Assembly (NCBI RefSeq): GCF_004000845.1
Contig: NZ_BIMA01000001.1
Span: 166,998 to 230,997 of the forward strand
Source of the DNA: Paenibacillus koleovorans NBRC 103111
GTDB lineage: Bacteria > Bacillota > Bacilli > Paenibacillales > NBRC-103111
DNA: 64,000 bases
Direction of reading: 5' to 3'
Made by a program: the position numbers and the translations under genes. Below, in pieces: positions 25,214 to 34,224 of the stretch. Under the pieces are notes generated by a model that had not been told where the DNA came from, did no database searches, and saw only the letters and a program-made list of their open reading frames with translations. Position 1 is the stretch's first letter. The number at the start of each line of letters is the position of its first letter.

Positions 25214-25342
25214 GCCTCCCGACCAGTAAGACTGGTTACTTGGCGAACGGTGCTCTGTTGTGCCTCTCACTCGCAACTCCCGGCTACAATCCCCGCTTTG
25301 CGCAACCCCTACCACTCCCGACCCGTAATCGCGCCCCTAACT

Positions 25343-25374
25343 AAAAGAACCCCCAGGCATTTACGCCCGGAGGT
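25343..25374 (-). terminator. terminator of the XRE regulator gene
   Basis: On the minus strand ACCTCCGGGC pairs fully (with G-U) with GCCTGGGGGT around six bases, followed by TCTTTT. It lies 16 bases after the stop. The rest of 25214-25342 shows nothing recognisable. Confidence 0.65.
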
Positions 25375-25390
25375 CCCTCCACTAACAATA

Positions 25391-25756
25391 TCACTCTTTC
25401 GGCTTGCGCCCGCTGTCGTACTTCTCCCGCTTCTCCTTCAGCAGCCGGAACATCTCCAGGCTGTCCCTCACATGGCGGGCTTCATCCTCCGTCAAATGCA
25501 TCATTTCCCCGTCCAGGTACACCATCGGCTTCCCGTTCGGCTTGTCCGGCGAAGGCTGAGCGTCGCCCAGGACGAGCCAGTCGATCGACACGTCGTAGAG
25601 CTGAGACAGCTTCTGCAGCGTATCGTTGTCAGGCTGAGATTTATCGTTCTCGTATTTCGAGATTGTCGTAAAGTTCAAGCCAAGATATTTCGCTACTTCA
25701 TGCTGAGTCATTCGCTTGCTGTTCCGGGCCTTCTTCAACCGCGCTCCGAAGCTCAT
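25391..25756 (-). CDS. XRE-family transcriptional regulator
   Basis: The 121-residue protein has an N-terminal Cro/C1 HTH (FGARLKKARNSKRMTQHEVAKYLGLNFTTISKYENDKSQPDNDTLQKLSQLYDVSIDWLVLG, residues 3-66) of the SinR/Xre type and a C-terminal acidic and Lys-rich region for dimerisation. A divergent promoter and inverted repeat (25798-25818) suggest that it represses itself and the small membrane protein at 25905. Confidence 0.9.
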   Translation of the reverse strand: MSFGARLKKARNSKRMTQHEVAKYLGLNFTTISKYENDKSQPDNDTLQKLSQLYDVSIDWLVLGDAQPSPDKPNGKPMVYLDGEMMHLTEDEARHVRDSLEMFRLLKEKREKYDSGRKPKE

Positions 25757-25797
25757 CTCGCCTCACCTCTGACCCCCAGTATAGAACATTTGAATTT

Positions 25798-25841
25798 TCT
25801 TCAAAATAAAGTTGAAGATTATTCTATTGTTGGTTTATAAT
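25798..25841 (+). promoter_or_regulatory. promoter with overlapping inverted-repeat operator
   Basis: TCTTCAA (25798-25804) and TTGAAGA (25812-25818) are perfect inverted arms. The right arm contains TTGAAG, which with an 18-base spacer and TATAAT (25836-25841) forms a plus-strand promoter. On the minus strand TATACT (25783-25778) is a likely -10 of the regulator. A protein bound to the repeat would cover the -35 region of both. Confidence 0.6.
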
Positions 25842-25904
25842 TTGAAATATATGCTAGATTACATGGGAATTATTGATAGTTTCCATCAAAAAAGGAGAGT
25901 TCCA

Positions 25905-26075
25905 ATGTTCTTTATGACTGTCGACGACCCTATGTTCAAATGGGTGATTCTGGGAGGCATTTTATCATTCGGCTTAAGTGTCGTACTGGAGATTCGTTAT
26001 CGGCGCAACTTGAAGAAACTTGGCTTGCGACCGGGCGAGCACCCGAAGCAGCAGGATCGAACAAACAGACATTGA
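25905..26075 (+). CDS. small single-pass membrane protein
   Basis: The 56-residue protein has one hydrophobic segment (WVILGGILSFGLSVVLEI) followed by a basic cytoplasmic-type tail (RYRRNLKKLGLRPGEHPKQQDR). AAAGGAG lies 7 bases before the ATG at 25905; the longer frame from 25812 lies in the promoter. Its divergent XRE neighbour may control it. Function unknown. Confidence 0.6.
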   Translation: MFFMTVDDPMFKWVILGGILSFGLSVVLEIRYRRNLKKLGLRPGEHPKQQDRTNRH

Positions 26076-26111
26076 CAGCGAGGAACGAAGGAGATGGCGG
26101 GAGGCCGGCGC

Positions 26112-26726
26112 ATGCATGAGCAACACAGCAGCCAAGCCTGGGAATACGAGCGAATTTTTCATCGAGAAGACCCGGTCTGGCAGCAGGAGAAGAAGCGAAT
26201 GGAAGAAGGGATGATGGAAGCATTATGTTGTAAGGATGTACTGGAAATCAATTGCGGGACAGGCTATTGGACCGAGCGGGCATCGTTCGCCGCCAAACGA
26301 ATCATTGGCACGGACCGTTCCGTGCGCTCGCTGGAGATAGCGAGGGCGAAGCAGCTTTCACCGGATAAGGTCCGATTCGAGCTGGCCGACGCGTACAATT
26401 TGGCGAGCTTGCCGGGCTGGTACAACGCAGGATTGGCCAACTTCTGGCTCACACGCGTGCCGCCGGACAAAATCCGCCTGTTCCTCGATCAGTTCCATCT
26501 GCGGTTAGGTCCGGGAGCAACCGTATTTATGGCTGACCATATTGCGTCCAGCAAGTGTCCGCCGCTAGAGGAGCTGCAGCAGACTTTCGGCGCAGACTCT
26601 CTACATGGCTGCAAGAGCAAGTATGAGCTGGAAGACCGGCTGCTCGACTATTTCGAGCCCTATGCCAGGGAGATCAAGATTCATGCGGGGGACAGCTGTT
26701 GGTGGCTTTCGTACAAGGCGGTTTAG
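26112..26726 (+). CDS. class I SAM-dependent methyltransferase
   Basis: The 204-residue protein shows the SAM motif VLEINCGTGYWTERAS near residue 45, with Asn in place of the more common acidic or Gly residue of that motif, and IGTDRSVRSLEIAR for the ribose-binding acidic residue. The substrate is unknown. ATG 26112 has GGGAGG 7 bases upstream. An ATG at 26094 has a site that is too close. It is followed closely by the NUDIX gene and likely shares its message. Confidence 0.78.
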   Translation: MHEQHSSQAWEYERIFHREDPVWQQEKKRMEEGMMEALCCKDVLEINCGTGYWTERASFAAKRIIGTDRSVRSLEIARAKQLSPDKVRFELADAYNLASLPGWYNAGLANFWLTRVPPDKIRLFLDQFHLRLGPGATVFMADHIASSKCPPLEELQQTFGADSLHGCKSKYELEDRLLDYFEPYAREIKIHAGDSCWWLSYKAV

Positions 26727-26740
26727 AGGGGGCAACTAGT

Positions 26741-27388
26741 GTGAGACAGGAAGAACACTTCGACATCTACGACGAGCAAGGCAACCATCTGGGAGAAGCT
26801 CCGAGAAGCGTCGTTCATGCGCAAGGCTACTGGCACCAAACTTTCCATTGCTGGATCGTGAAGCAAGAACGCGAGGCAGACACCGTGACCGACTGGCTAC
26901 TTTTCCAGAAGCGCCATCCGGACAAAGATACGTTCCCGTGCTTGTTCGACATTACGGCAGCCGGTCATCTCGCGGCTGGCGAGACCGTCGAGGACGGCAT
27001 CCGGGAGCCGCAGGAGGAGCTCGGAATCGACGTCAGTTGGGAGCAGCTCCATCCGCTCGGCATGATCCCGTACAGCATCCAGTCAGGTGCGATTATCGAC
27101 CGGGAAATGTGCCACGTGTTTCTGCTGCTGAACGAGCTGCCGCTAGACGCCTACCGCCCGCAGAAGGAAGAAGTGACGGGTCTGGTGCAAATCCGGCTGG
27201 AGGAGGCGGTTGCCTTGTTCCATGGCCAAGTGGACGAGGTAAGCGGTACGGGTCTCGAAAGGCAGGATGAGGAGGCTCCGCTACTCGCCAAATCCTTTAC
27301 GCTGCGTAAGGAAGATTTCGTCCCCCACGGGAACGATTATTATAGCAAGGTGCTGGAAGGCATTCGACGAGCTCTGAGCACACGGTAG
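26741..27388 (+). CDS. NUDIX hydrolase
   Basis: The 215-residue enzyme has the NUDIX box at about 75-97: GHLAAGETVEDGIREPQEELG, matching GX5EX7REX2EEXG. The N-terminal FDIYDEQGNHLGEAPRSVVHAQGYWH is typical of the YfcD and isopentenyl-isomerase-like NUDIX group. It would hydrolyse a nucleoside diphosphate-linked compound. The GTG start at 26741 follows AGAGGGGGC; the longer frame overlaps the methyltransferase. Confidence 0.88.
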   Translation: MRQEEHFDIYDEQGNHLGEAPRSVVHAQGYWHQTFHCWIVKQEREADTVTDWLLFQKRHPDKDTFPCLFDITAAGHLAAGETVEDGIREPQEELGIDVSWEQLHPLGMIPYSIQSGAIIDREMCHVFLLLNELPLDAYRPQKEEVTGLVQIRLEEAVALFHGQVDEVSGTGLERQDEEAPLLAKSFTLRKEDFVPHGNDYYSKVLEGIRRALSTR

Positions 27389-27400
27389 GCACATATCGCC

Positions 27401-27448
27401 CCACCGCCACAACAACCGCCCTGATCAGGGCGGTTGTTGTGGTGGTGG
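27401..27448. terminator. 48-bp near-perfect palindrome between convergent genes
   Basis: CCACCGCCACAACAACCGCC and its complement meet at TGATCA with no loop, with only one mismatch in 24 pairs. It separates the NUDIX gene from the response regulator gene. There is no T-tract on either strand, so it may act as a transcription barrier or an mRNA 3' stabiliser rather than a classic terminator. Confidence 0.6.
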
Positions 27449-27466
27449 CATGCATCACCCGGCCCC

Positions 27467-28651
27467 TCACTCTGACTTCATTTCGACCAAACGCTGCCGG
27501 TACTCGGTTGGGGTCAGCTCGAATTTTTTGCGGAAAATTTGCGTGAAGTGGCGAACGTCTTGATAGCCGATCCGCTCTGCGATATCCGCCAGCTTCAGCT
27601 GGGCATTTTGCAGCAGCTGCTTGGCCTGCTCCATCCGGAGGTGAATCACGTACTCTTTGAAGCCCTGCCCCGTTTTCTGCTTGAACAATTGGCTGAAATA
27701 AACCGGATTCAGGAAGACGACCGAAGCGGTCTTCTCCAGAGAGAGCTCCTCGTGATAGTGCATCTTCATGTATTGCAGCGCTACCTCAATCGCCGTGTCG
27801 CCCCCTGAATCATAGTGCTCGTACTCCTTCGACACCGAAGCTTGGCGCATCCGCTGCAGCTCGTTCGGGATGGCGCGCAGATCATGGAGCAGCTCGGAGG
27901 AGAGCACTTTGAACGGGACCCGTTTCAAGTAGCTTTTCAAGTGGGTTCTTAGCTCCCCTACCAGCTCCTCCAGCTCAACCCCCGCTCGCAGCTTGACCAA
28001 GCTTAGCAGGCTCAAATTGTCGATGCTCACCACGAACCCGTCTCCGTGCATCTCAATCAACTCCGACAGCACGTTCTCGATCATAAAATGCTCCAACGTC
28101 AGCTTCTTGTCGCTGTCCATCCGCACCATCACGAGGTGAAAGCTCGGATAGCGCTCTATGAAGGACGTAATATCGAAACGCCCGAGATCGAGCCCGCTCG
28201 CCAACCGTTGGAACACCGCTTCGCGCAAATAGTTCAAGTTCGACTTCATCAGCTGCGTCTCCAGCGTCCGTTTGTTCTCCCTGTCGATCTCCTCGCCGAT
28301 GTTCGCGATCAGCTCAATCAGGCGGTCCTTGCCGATCGGCTTAAGCAAATAATCTTTGGCACCAAGCCGTACCGCCTCTTGAGCGTAGGCAAATTCGGAA
28401 TGAGCGGAGATGACGACGGCTTTAATATGCGGGTAGTGGCGGCGCAGGATGGCCATAAACTCGAGCCCCGTCATACCCGGCATCAGAATATCGGTCAGCA
28501 CGATATCCATGTGGTGATGGCGCAGCGCATCAACCGCTTCCTCCGGAGAGCCCGCGAGATGGATCCGGTGCTTGGGAAACTGTTTCTGGATCGTCCGTCT
28601 GATCCCGTTCCGGATTACTTCTTCATCATCTACGATCAGAATGCTCTTCAT
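27467..28651 (-). CDS. response regulator, YesN type (receiver and AraC HTH)
   Basis: The 394-residue protein has a receiver domain with phospho-acceptor Asp54 (IVLTDILMPGMTG) and a conserved Lys (KDYLLKPIG). A middle region of about 130 residues is followed by an AraC-type double HTH (LSLEKTASVVFLNPVYFSQLFKQKTGQGFKEYVIHLRMEQAKQLL and IAERIGYQDVRHFTQIFRKKFELTPTEYR). It should activate the neighbouring sugar ABC importer genes once phosphorylated. It overlaps the kinase gene by four bases (ATGA). Confidence 0.92.
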   Translation of the reverse strand: MKSILIVDDEEVIRNGIRRTIQKQFPKHRIHLAGSPEEAVDALRHHHMDIVLTDILMPGMTGLEFMAILRRHYPHIKAVVISAHSEFAYAQEAVRLGAKDYLLKPIGKDRLIELIANIGEEIDRENKRTLETQLMKSNLNYLREAVFQRLASGLDLGRFDITSFIERYPSFHLVMVRMDSDKKLTLEHFMIENVLSELIEMHGDGFVVSIDNLSLLSLVKLRAGVELEELVGELRTHLKSYLKRVPFKVLSSELLHDLRAIPNELQRMRQASVSKEYEHYDSGGDTAIEVALQYMKMHYHEELSLEKTASVVFLNPVYFSQLFKQKTGQGFKEYVIHLRMEQAKQLLQNAQLKLADIAERIGYQDVRHFTQIFRKKFELTPTEYRQRLVEMKSE

Positions 28652-30462
28652 CGTTGTGGGCGTCCTCCTCCTTCTTGCAGCGCCTGCGGCGGGATGGGGA
28701 GCGGGATAACTACGGTAGTCCCTTTATCCAGCTCGCTCCGGATGCTCACCTCAAATGGCTCCCCGAACATCAGAGCAAGCCGGCGCTGCAGGTTCTGCAG
28801 CCCGATCCCTCTGCGGCTGCCCTCCGTATGGAGCGACTGCTCCAGCTCCTGTACTTGGTCCTCGCTCATCCCGTTCCCATTGTCGGCTATGATGACATGC
28901 AAGCGTCCTTCCGATTGTTCGGCCCGAACGCTCAACAACCCCGGCCGATCGAGCCGTTCCAGCCCGTATTTGACCGCATTCTCGATAATCGGCTGCAGCG
29001 TCATTTTCGGAATGCGTATGGAGAGCCAGCGCTCCTCGATTTGAATGTCCACCTGAAGTCGGCCTCCCAAGCGCAGCTGAATAATCGTGAGGTAGTGTTC
29101 AATCTGCTCCAGCTCCTCGCGAAGGGTAACCTCCGCCCCCTCTTCCCAGTGGCTGCTGTAGCGGAACATATGAGACAACGCCAGCACCACTTTGCCTAGC
29201 CGATCGTTCTCCTTCTCATCAAGCATCCAATAAATCATATCGAGCGTGTTGTATAAAAAGTGGGGGTTCACCTGTGATTGAAGAGCTTGCAGCTGGGCGT
29301 TTTTCTCACTGGTCGAGGAAATCTTGATCCGGTCGATCAGCTCGTCCATCCGACTCACCATCTGATTGAAGGAACCCACGAGAATGTTGATTTCCTGGTA
29401 AGAACGAACGTTCGGCAATTCCTTGAAATCCCCTCGCTCCACCCGCTTCATCCCGTGAATAAGCCGCTTTAACGGAGCCGCAATCGACCTCGACACCAGT
29501 GTAGCCAGCAACGTCGAAACGACTACTAGGATGGAGACCACTATGATCAGGAACCGCTTCGTCTCCTTAAGCTCCACATTCAAGTCTTGATTCGGGGTCA
29601 AGCTGACGATCGTCCAATCGGCCATGGAGGGTTTGGCGGCGACAACGAGCTGATTCGGCTTGGATTCGTCAAGAATAACCTCCCGGTCGTTGGCGGGGTG
29701 CGGAATGCTCCTCAAAGAAGCCGGCACATCCTCGTACCGATTCAGCCCGGAAGGCTGATCGGCCTCAGATCCCGCGATAACCCGATTGTCCTGCATCGTA
29801 GTCACGTAGGCCTCGCTGTGAGGACCCAGCTTCAAATTCGACAATACTCTCATAATCGCACTCGAATCGACTTCAATCAAGACGACGCCTATCGGACGCT
29901 GATCGTACAAATCATTAATTTGGCGTCCGAAGGCGAATACCGGCTGCCGCAAGAGCGGGTCAATGACCGACTCCGGCTTGACCCCTAGCCATACCATTTC
30001 TCCCGAGGACTGAATCAGCCGCTTAAACCAATCCGTATTGACGTAGTCCAGATTGATGGTGCTCATTATGTTCTGGTAGCTGTAGATCGAGCCCGAAGTA
30101 GTAAAGACATGGATCTCCTTCACATCCTCCCGCGAATAATAGATCGTGCCGAGCATATTCGTGATTGTCCGCTCATTGATAACTTGTACCGCGGCATCCT
30201 TCTTGTTCGGCTCCAATAATAGCCGCTGCAGATCAGGGTTCCCGGAGATCGCCTTCGACAAGCTGTCATAGCCGCTCAAGAGCAAGTCAAAAAGCTCCAC
30301 GGTCTGCGAGACATTGTTCTTCGCAATGGAGCCGATTTTCGCATGAAAATCATCCGTCGTGCGCTTATAATACAACACACTAAGAATGATTAACAGGCTG
30401 AGCATAAAGGTTAGGAACAGCAGAAACAAGCGGTTGTGGATCGTGTGAAAGCCCCGCGCCAT
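28648..30462 (-). CDS. sensor histidine kinase, YesM type
   Basis: The 604-residue membrane kinase has a transmembrane helix near 15-33, an extracellular dCACHE-like sensor (about 34-290), a second helix (about 295-318), HAMP (RSIAAPLKRLIHGMKRVERGDF), the His_kinase motif with phospho-His in QVNPHFLYNTLDMIYWML and the ATP site (PIIENAVKYGLE, ADNGNGMSEDQV, GIGLQNLQRRL). It senses the sugar or a binding-protein complex outside and phosphorylates the adjacent regulator. Confidence 0.93.
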   Translation of the reverse strand: MARGFHTIHNRLFLLFLTFMLSLLIILSVLYYKRTTDDFHAKIGSIAKNNVSQTVELFDLLLSGYDSLSKAISGNPDLQRLLLEPNKKDAAVQVINERTITNMLGTIYYSREDVKEIHVFTTSGSIYSYQNIMSTINLDYVNTDWFKRLIQSSGEMVWLGVKPESVIDPLLRQPVFAFGRQINDLYDQRPIGVVLIEVDSSAIMRVLSNLKLGPHSEAYVTTMQDNRVIAGSEADQPSGLNRYEDVPASLRSIPHPANDREVILDESKPNQLVVAAKPSMADWTIVSLTPNQDLNVELKETKRFLIIVVSILVVVSTLLATLVSRSIAAPLKRLIHGMKRVERGDFKELPNVRSYQEINILVGSFNQMVSRMDELIDRIKISSTSEKNAQLQALQSQVNPHFLYNTLDMIYWMLDEKENDRLGKVVLALSHMFRYSSHWEEGAEVTLREELEQIEHYLTIIQLRLGGRLQVDIQIEERWLSIRIPKMTLQPIIENAVKYGLERLDRPGLLSVRAEQSEGRLHVIIADNGNGMSEDQVQELEQSLHTEGSRRGIGLQNLQRRLALMFGEPFEVSIRSELDKGTTVVIPLPIPPQALQEGGGRPQR

Positions 30463-30498
30463 CGGTTCAACCTCCTCTCCTTCCGCACAGTGGGGAGG

Positions 30499-31356
30499 TT
30501 ACCCTTTGACAGCGCCTGCCACCATGCCTTTTGTAATTTTTTCAGATAGGAGGAAATAAATCAAGATGACCGGCAGCGCGCCCAGCACCAGGAACGCCCC
30601 GATGTTGCCATAATTCACGTTGTATTGACTGACGAAGGTATACACCCCGAACGGCAGCGTCTTGAGCTTCGGCGAAGAGATGAACGTAGCCGCGAGAATG
30701 TACTCGTTCCAGATGTTGATGAACGTCAGAATACAGACTGTCATGATCGGAGGAACCGAGACCGGCAGTATAATCGAAGTAAACGTCCGGTACGTGCCCG
30801 CCCCATCGATCACCGCAGACTCTTCCAGCTCCGTCGGCAATGTTCGCATAAACCCGCTCAGAATGAAGACCGCAATCGGCGTCTGGAACGCAATGTAGGG
30901 CAAGATCATCGCCCATCGCGTATTGAGAATATGGGTGATCTTGAAGATGATCATCAGCGGCAGCAGCGTAGCCTGCATCGGAATCATGAGCCCGATTAGG
31001 AATAGGAGCAGCACAACCGGACCGTATTTCCACTTGAACCGGCTGATCGCGTAAGCCACCATGGAGCTGAGAATAATAACCATGACCATCACGGTCAACG
31101 TCACGAACAAGCTGTTGAACAAGTACTGCATGTAGTTGCCGCTCGTATAAGCCGCCTTATAGTTGCCCCATTGAAGCGCATGCGGAAGAGCGAAGAAGCT
31201 GCCGGACAATATCTCTTCGTTCGTCTTCAACGAATACAGGATCAGCCAAACCAACGGGTATAGCTGTGTGACGAACAGAAGGGAGAAGAACAGCCACACA
31301 ATCGGCTTCATGAGGGAGAATCGATGTGTCCGCGCTGAACGGCGAGTACTGTGCAT
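30499..31356 (-). CDS. carbohydrate ABC transporter permease (MalG type)
   Basis: The 285-residue permease has six helices and the EAA loop ELEESAVIDGAGTYRTFTSIILP. It forms the channel with the next-upstream permease. ATG 31356 follows AAGGAG by 8 bases; the longer frame overlaps the neighbouring gene. It is third in the operon after the binding protein and MalF-type permease and is followed by the kinase gene. Confidence 0.92.
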   Translation of the reverse strand: MHSTRRSARTHRFSLMKPIVWLFFSLLFVTQLYPLVWLILYSLKTNEEILSGSFFALPHALQWGNYKAAYTSGNYMQYLFNSLFVTLTVMVMVIILSSMVAYAISRFKWKYGPVVLLLFLIGLMIPMQATLLPLMIIFKITHILNTRWAMILPYIAFQTPIAVFILSGFMRTLPTELEESAVIDGAGTYRTFTSIILPVSVPPIMTVCILTFINIWNEYILAATFISSPKLKTLPFGVYTFVSQYNVNYGNIGAFLVLGALPVILIYFLLSEKITKGMVAGAVKG

Positions 31357-31379
31357 GTTGTCAGCTCCTTGGAAACCGG

Positions 31380-32270
31380 TTAGGTGAATTTCTTCTCCAC
31401 CCGATTGAAAATAATATTGATAACGAGCGTTGCGATCAAGCAAAGGGCAACCAAGAATGTAGCAATGGCGCTTCCGTATCCGTATTTCATGGACAAGAAG
31501 GACATGTTGTACATATGCGTGGAGATGACATCCGTCGCATGCGCAGGTCCGCCGCCGGTCATGACCATGATCATGTCGAACGACTGCAGAGACCCGATAA
31601 AGGCAAGCACAATGGATATTTTAAAAATCGGCACGACCATGGGCAGCGTGATATGCCAATCGGCCTTCAAGCCTTCCGCCCCATCGATGCGTGCAGCTTC
31701 ATAAATGTCTGAAGGAATGTTCTGAATTCCGGTAAACTGAATGAGAACGTGATACCCCAAATACTGCCAGAGCGCTACGAAATAGAGCGCGTACATAGCA
31801 ATCTTCGGTTCCGTGAGCCAAGAGTGCTTCCATTCCTCTAAGTGGAACGCGGTAAGCAGCTGATTGAGCATGCCGCCCATGCTAGCCGGGTTGTAGATCG
31901 TTTTCCACAGCTGTCCGATAATAACTACCGATAATATAACCGGCATGAAGTAGCTGGATACGAGAAAATTCGGCCGTTTCACAAAACGGTTCAAGAGCAT
32001 CGCAATGAATAAGGCGAACGGAATTTCGATCATCGAAAACACCGCAAACATCAGCGTTCGACGAACGGACGGCCAAAATACCGGGTCATTCGTGAACATC
32101 GTAAGGTAATTGTCCAATCCAACGAATTTCGACGTGCCGATGCCGTTCCAGTCCAGCAGTCCGCTATAAAGGGAAACTCCGATCGGGACGAACACCAAGC
32201 AGACGTAGAGCAGCAAACAAGGCACCACAAAGACGGCTATCGTTCGTGCTGATACTTTCAAGACATTCAT
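31380..32270 (-). CDS. carbohydrate ABC transporter permease (MalF type)
   Basis: The 296-residue permease has six membrane segments and the EAA loop DIYEAARIDGAEGLKADWHITLP. The start at 32270 follows AAGGGAG. It pairs with the downstream MalG-type permease. The ATPase is not in the window; such Firmicute importers usually share an MsmX-type ATPase encoded elsewhere. Confidence 0.92.
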   Translation of the reverse strand: MNVLKVSARTIAVFVVPCLLLYVCLVFVPIGVSLYSGLLDWNGIGTSKFVGLDNYLTMFTNDPVFWPSVRRTLMFAVFSMIEIPFALFIAMLLNRFVKRPNFLVSSYFMPVILSVVIIGQLWKTIYNPASMGGMLNQLLTAFHLEEWKHSWLTEPKIAMYALYFVALWQYLGYHVLIQFTGIQNIPSDIYEAARIDGAEGLKADWHITLPMVVPIFKISIVLAFIGSLQSFDMIMVMTGGGPAHATDVISTHMYNMSFLSMKYGYGSAIATFLVALCLIATLVINIIFNRVEKKFT

Positions 32271-32301
32271 AGCTACCGTCTCCCTTGAACGTTGAAAATG
32301 G

Positions 32302-32345
32302 GATGTGCAGGAGAACCCCGTTGCTTCGGGCCCTCGCTGCACATC
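32302..32345 (-). other. stem-loop between binding-protein and permease genes
   Basis: GATGTGCAG and CTGCACATC form a perfect 9-bp outer stem with an inner CCCG-rich helix. It lies just after the binding-protein stop and has no T-tract. In sugar importer operons such hairpins protect the upstream message and lower read-through, giving more binding protein than permease. Confidence 0.6.
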
Positions 32346-32367
32346 GGCGCTGCCAGTTTATTGGAGG

Positions 32368-33696
32368 TTACTTATTGTTCGTTTCAAACGCCGTTTGGTG
32401 CTCTTTGCCTACATCCTTCGGATCCTTCTTCGCTACGAACAAGTTCTGAATGCTGTTCAAGTGAGCTTGGGAAGTGCCCGGGTTCATCGTGTTGTCGAAC
32501 GCCAAGTCGCCGCCTTTAACGGTTTTGAACAAATCCAGTACGTCGATCGCCAGCTGCGAGTAGCCGGCTGCTTTGAAGTCGCCCGTTACTTTCTGACCCA
32601 GACCTACAGCGTTTTTCATGTCAAACGATACTTTCGGGAAATTCGTCATGAAATAGTTCAGGAAGTCCTTCGTTTCCTTCAAGTGCTTGCTGTTCGCGGA
32701 TACGGCGAATGCGCTTCCCGGCGCCAGCATGTATTGGTCTACATCGCCTTTGCCTCCTACTGTCGGAAGCTTGAATACGCCGACTTTGCCTTTGACGGAA
32801 GAATCGTCGATTGCGCCAGTTGCCCACGTACCCATGTAGTACATGGCGGCTTTGCCGGACTTGAATAAGTTCTCGCCCGCGTTGTAGTCGAAGGAAGTGG
32901 CGCCTTCTTGGAACGCTCCTGCTTGCACGAGGTCTTGGAACTTGGTGACCGCCTGCTCGAAGGCCGGATCGTTGAACGTCTTCTTCTTGTCGACTACATC
33001 TTTCAGGAAGCCGGGACCGCCGTTAGTGCGAAGCAGGACGTTCATGAACAGGAACGAGCCGGTCCAGGAATCCTTCTCGCCGATGACCATCGGTTGGATG
33101 CCTTTCGCCTTCAGCTTCTTAACGACTTCGATTAAATCTTCGTAAGTTTTGGGGATTTCCACGCCTGCTTGCGCGAACAGCTCTTTGTTGTAGTACATCA
33201 CGCCGATATTGTTGCCGTCCGGAAGCGCATACGTGTTGCCGTTAAAGCTATAGTAGTCCAGGAGACCGGTCTGGAATGTATCCTTCAAACCGTTCTGGCC
33301 TAGCATATCGTTCAAAGGAGCCAGCAAGCCTGCGTCTACGAAAGGCTTCATCTGCGCCGACGGGTTCACGATTGTGATGTCCGGTACTTCCTTCGCTTGA
33401 GCTTGCGTCTTCAGCTTCATCTTCTGCTGGTCGGTATTGAGGGAATCGAGCTGAATCTTGATGTTCGGATTAGCGGTCTGATAGTCGTTTACGAGCTTGG
33501 TCATGATTTTGTTCGTCGGTGTCGCCGGGTCCGGGTAAATGTTCTGGAATGTGATCGTGATCTTGTCCTTGCTCCCGCTCGTGCCCGTGGAACCGCTCGT
33601 ATTGTTATCTGTGGATGGTTTACCTCCGCACGCCGCTAAGCTAACGGCTAATGTACCTGCTAATGCGATGGAAATCATTTTTTTCGCGATTGCCAT
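32368..33696 (-). CDS. sugar ABC transporter solute-binding lipoprotein
   Basis: The 442-residue family 1 binding protein begins with a lipoprotein signal (KKMISIALAGTLAVSLAAC, lipobox LAAC) and a Ser/Thr/Gly linker. Conserved features are DITIVNPSAQMKPFVDAGLLAPLND and AAMYYMGTWATGA. It captures an oligosaccharide outside the cell. First gene of the importer-kinase-regulator operon. Start 33696 follows GGGGGG; the in-frame ATG at 33711 lacks a site. Confidence 0.92.
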   Translation of the reverse strand: MAIAKKMISIALAGTLAVSLAACGGKPSTDNNTSGSTGTSGSKDKITITFQNIYPDPATPTNKIMTKLVNDYQTANPNIKIQLDSLNTDQQKMKLKTQAQAKEVPDITIVNPSAQMKPFVDAGLLAPLNDMLGQNGLKDTFQTGLLDYYSFNGNTYALPDGNNIGVMYYNKELFAQAGVEIPKTYEDLIEVVKKLKAKGIQPMVIGEKDSWTGSFLFMNVLLRTNGGPGFLKDVVDKKKTFNDPAFEQAVTKFQDLVQAGAFQEGATSFDYNAGENLFKSGKAAMYYMGTWATGAIDDSSVKGKVGVFKLPTVGGKGDVDQYMLAPGSAFAVSANSKHLKETKDFLNYFMTNFPKVSFDMKNAVGLGQKVTGDFKAAGYSQLAIDVLDLFKTVKGGDLAFDNTMNPGTSQAHLNSIQNLFVAKKDPKDVGKEHQTAFETNNK

Positions 33697-33727
33697 TATA
33701 ATGCCCCCCATTCATTCGGATGTGTCC

Positions 33728-33755
33728 TTATTATCTTGTATAGCGGGGGTTTCAA
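33728..33755 (-). promoter_or_regulatory. promoter of the sugar importer operon
   Basis: On the minus strand TTGAAA (33755-33750), 16 bases, TAATAA (33733-33728). The ribosome site and start follow within 40 bases. No clear cre site was found. Confidence 0.45.
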
Positions 33756-33817
33756 CAATGCTAGAACTTAGGGAGTCAGGTTTGTTTTTTTAAGGTGGGG
33801 GGAAGGATAGGGAAAAC

Positions 33818-33856
33818 AAAAAAGGCAACCCTTGAGAACCCTTAAGAGTCGCCTTT
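33818..33856 (-). terminator. terminator of the small membrane protein gene
   Basis: AAAGGC (33821-33826) and GCCTTT (33851-33856) form the base of the stem. On the minus strand it ends in six T. Confidence 0.55.
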
Positions 33857-33861
33857 GTCTA

Positions 33862-34155
33862 TTAACGTCGATATTCACGCCATAAGCCTTGTACAAACCG
33901 ATAAAGACCGTAAAGTCCCAAGTAAGAGCCCGCCGCGAGAAACATAGGATTGCTCAGCACCCGGTGCACATCGGTCGTAAAGATCGTATCGTGCGAGATC
34001 GAGCGATAAGAGGCTAGCGCGATTGTGATCGAAACGAAAAAAGCACAAGCCAACGCCAACGCATCCAGTACCGGCTTCGACTTCCTCCACATCCGCTGGA
34101 TCGCGCACAGCGCAAATGGAACGACAAGCGTTCCGATTACGATCCACCATTCCAT
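33862..34155 (-). CDS. small membrane protein of unknown function
   Basis: The 97-residue protein has three predicted membrane segments (WWIVIGTLVVPFALCAI, ALALACAFFVSITIALASY, MFLAAGSYLGLYGLYRFV). AGGTGAGG precedes the ATG. No family was recognised. It may be the last gene of the thiamine operon (69 bases after tenA) but has no known thiamine role. Confidence 0.65.
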   Translation of the reverse strand: MEWWIVIGTLVVPFALCAIQRMWRKSKPVLDALALACAFFVSITIALASYRSISHDTIFTTDVHRVLSNPMFLAAGSYLGLYGLYRFVQGLWREYRR

Positions 34156-34224
34156 CCGTCCTCACCTCTAGCACCAGCTTGGACAGAAACAAACGCCCTC
34201 ATACATGGATGCCGTCGCCGCCGG

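Noticed and set aside
32302..32345. Terminator after the sugar-binding protein gene
   Set aside because: Strong stem but no T-tract, and the permease genes continue in the same direction; a processing or stabilising hairpin fits better.
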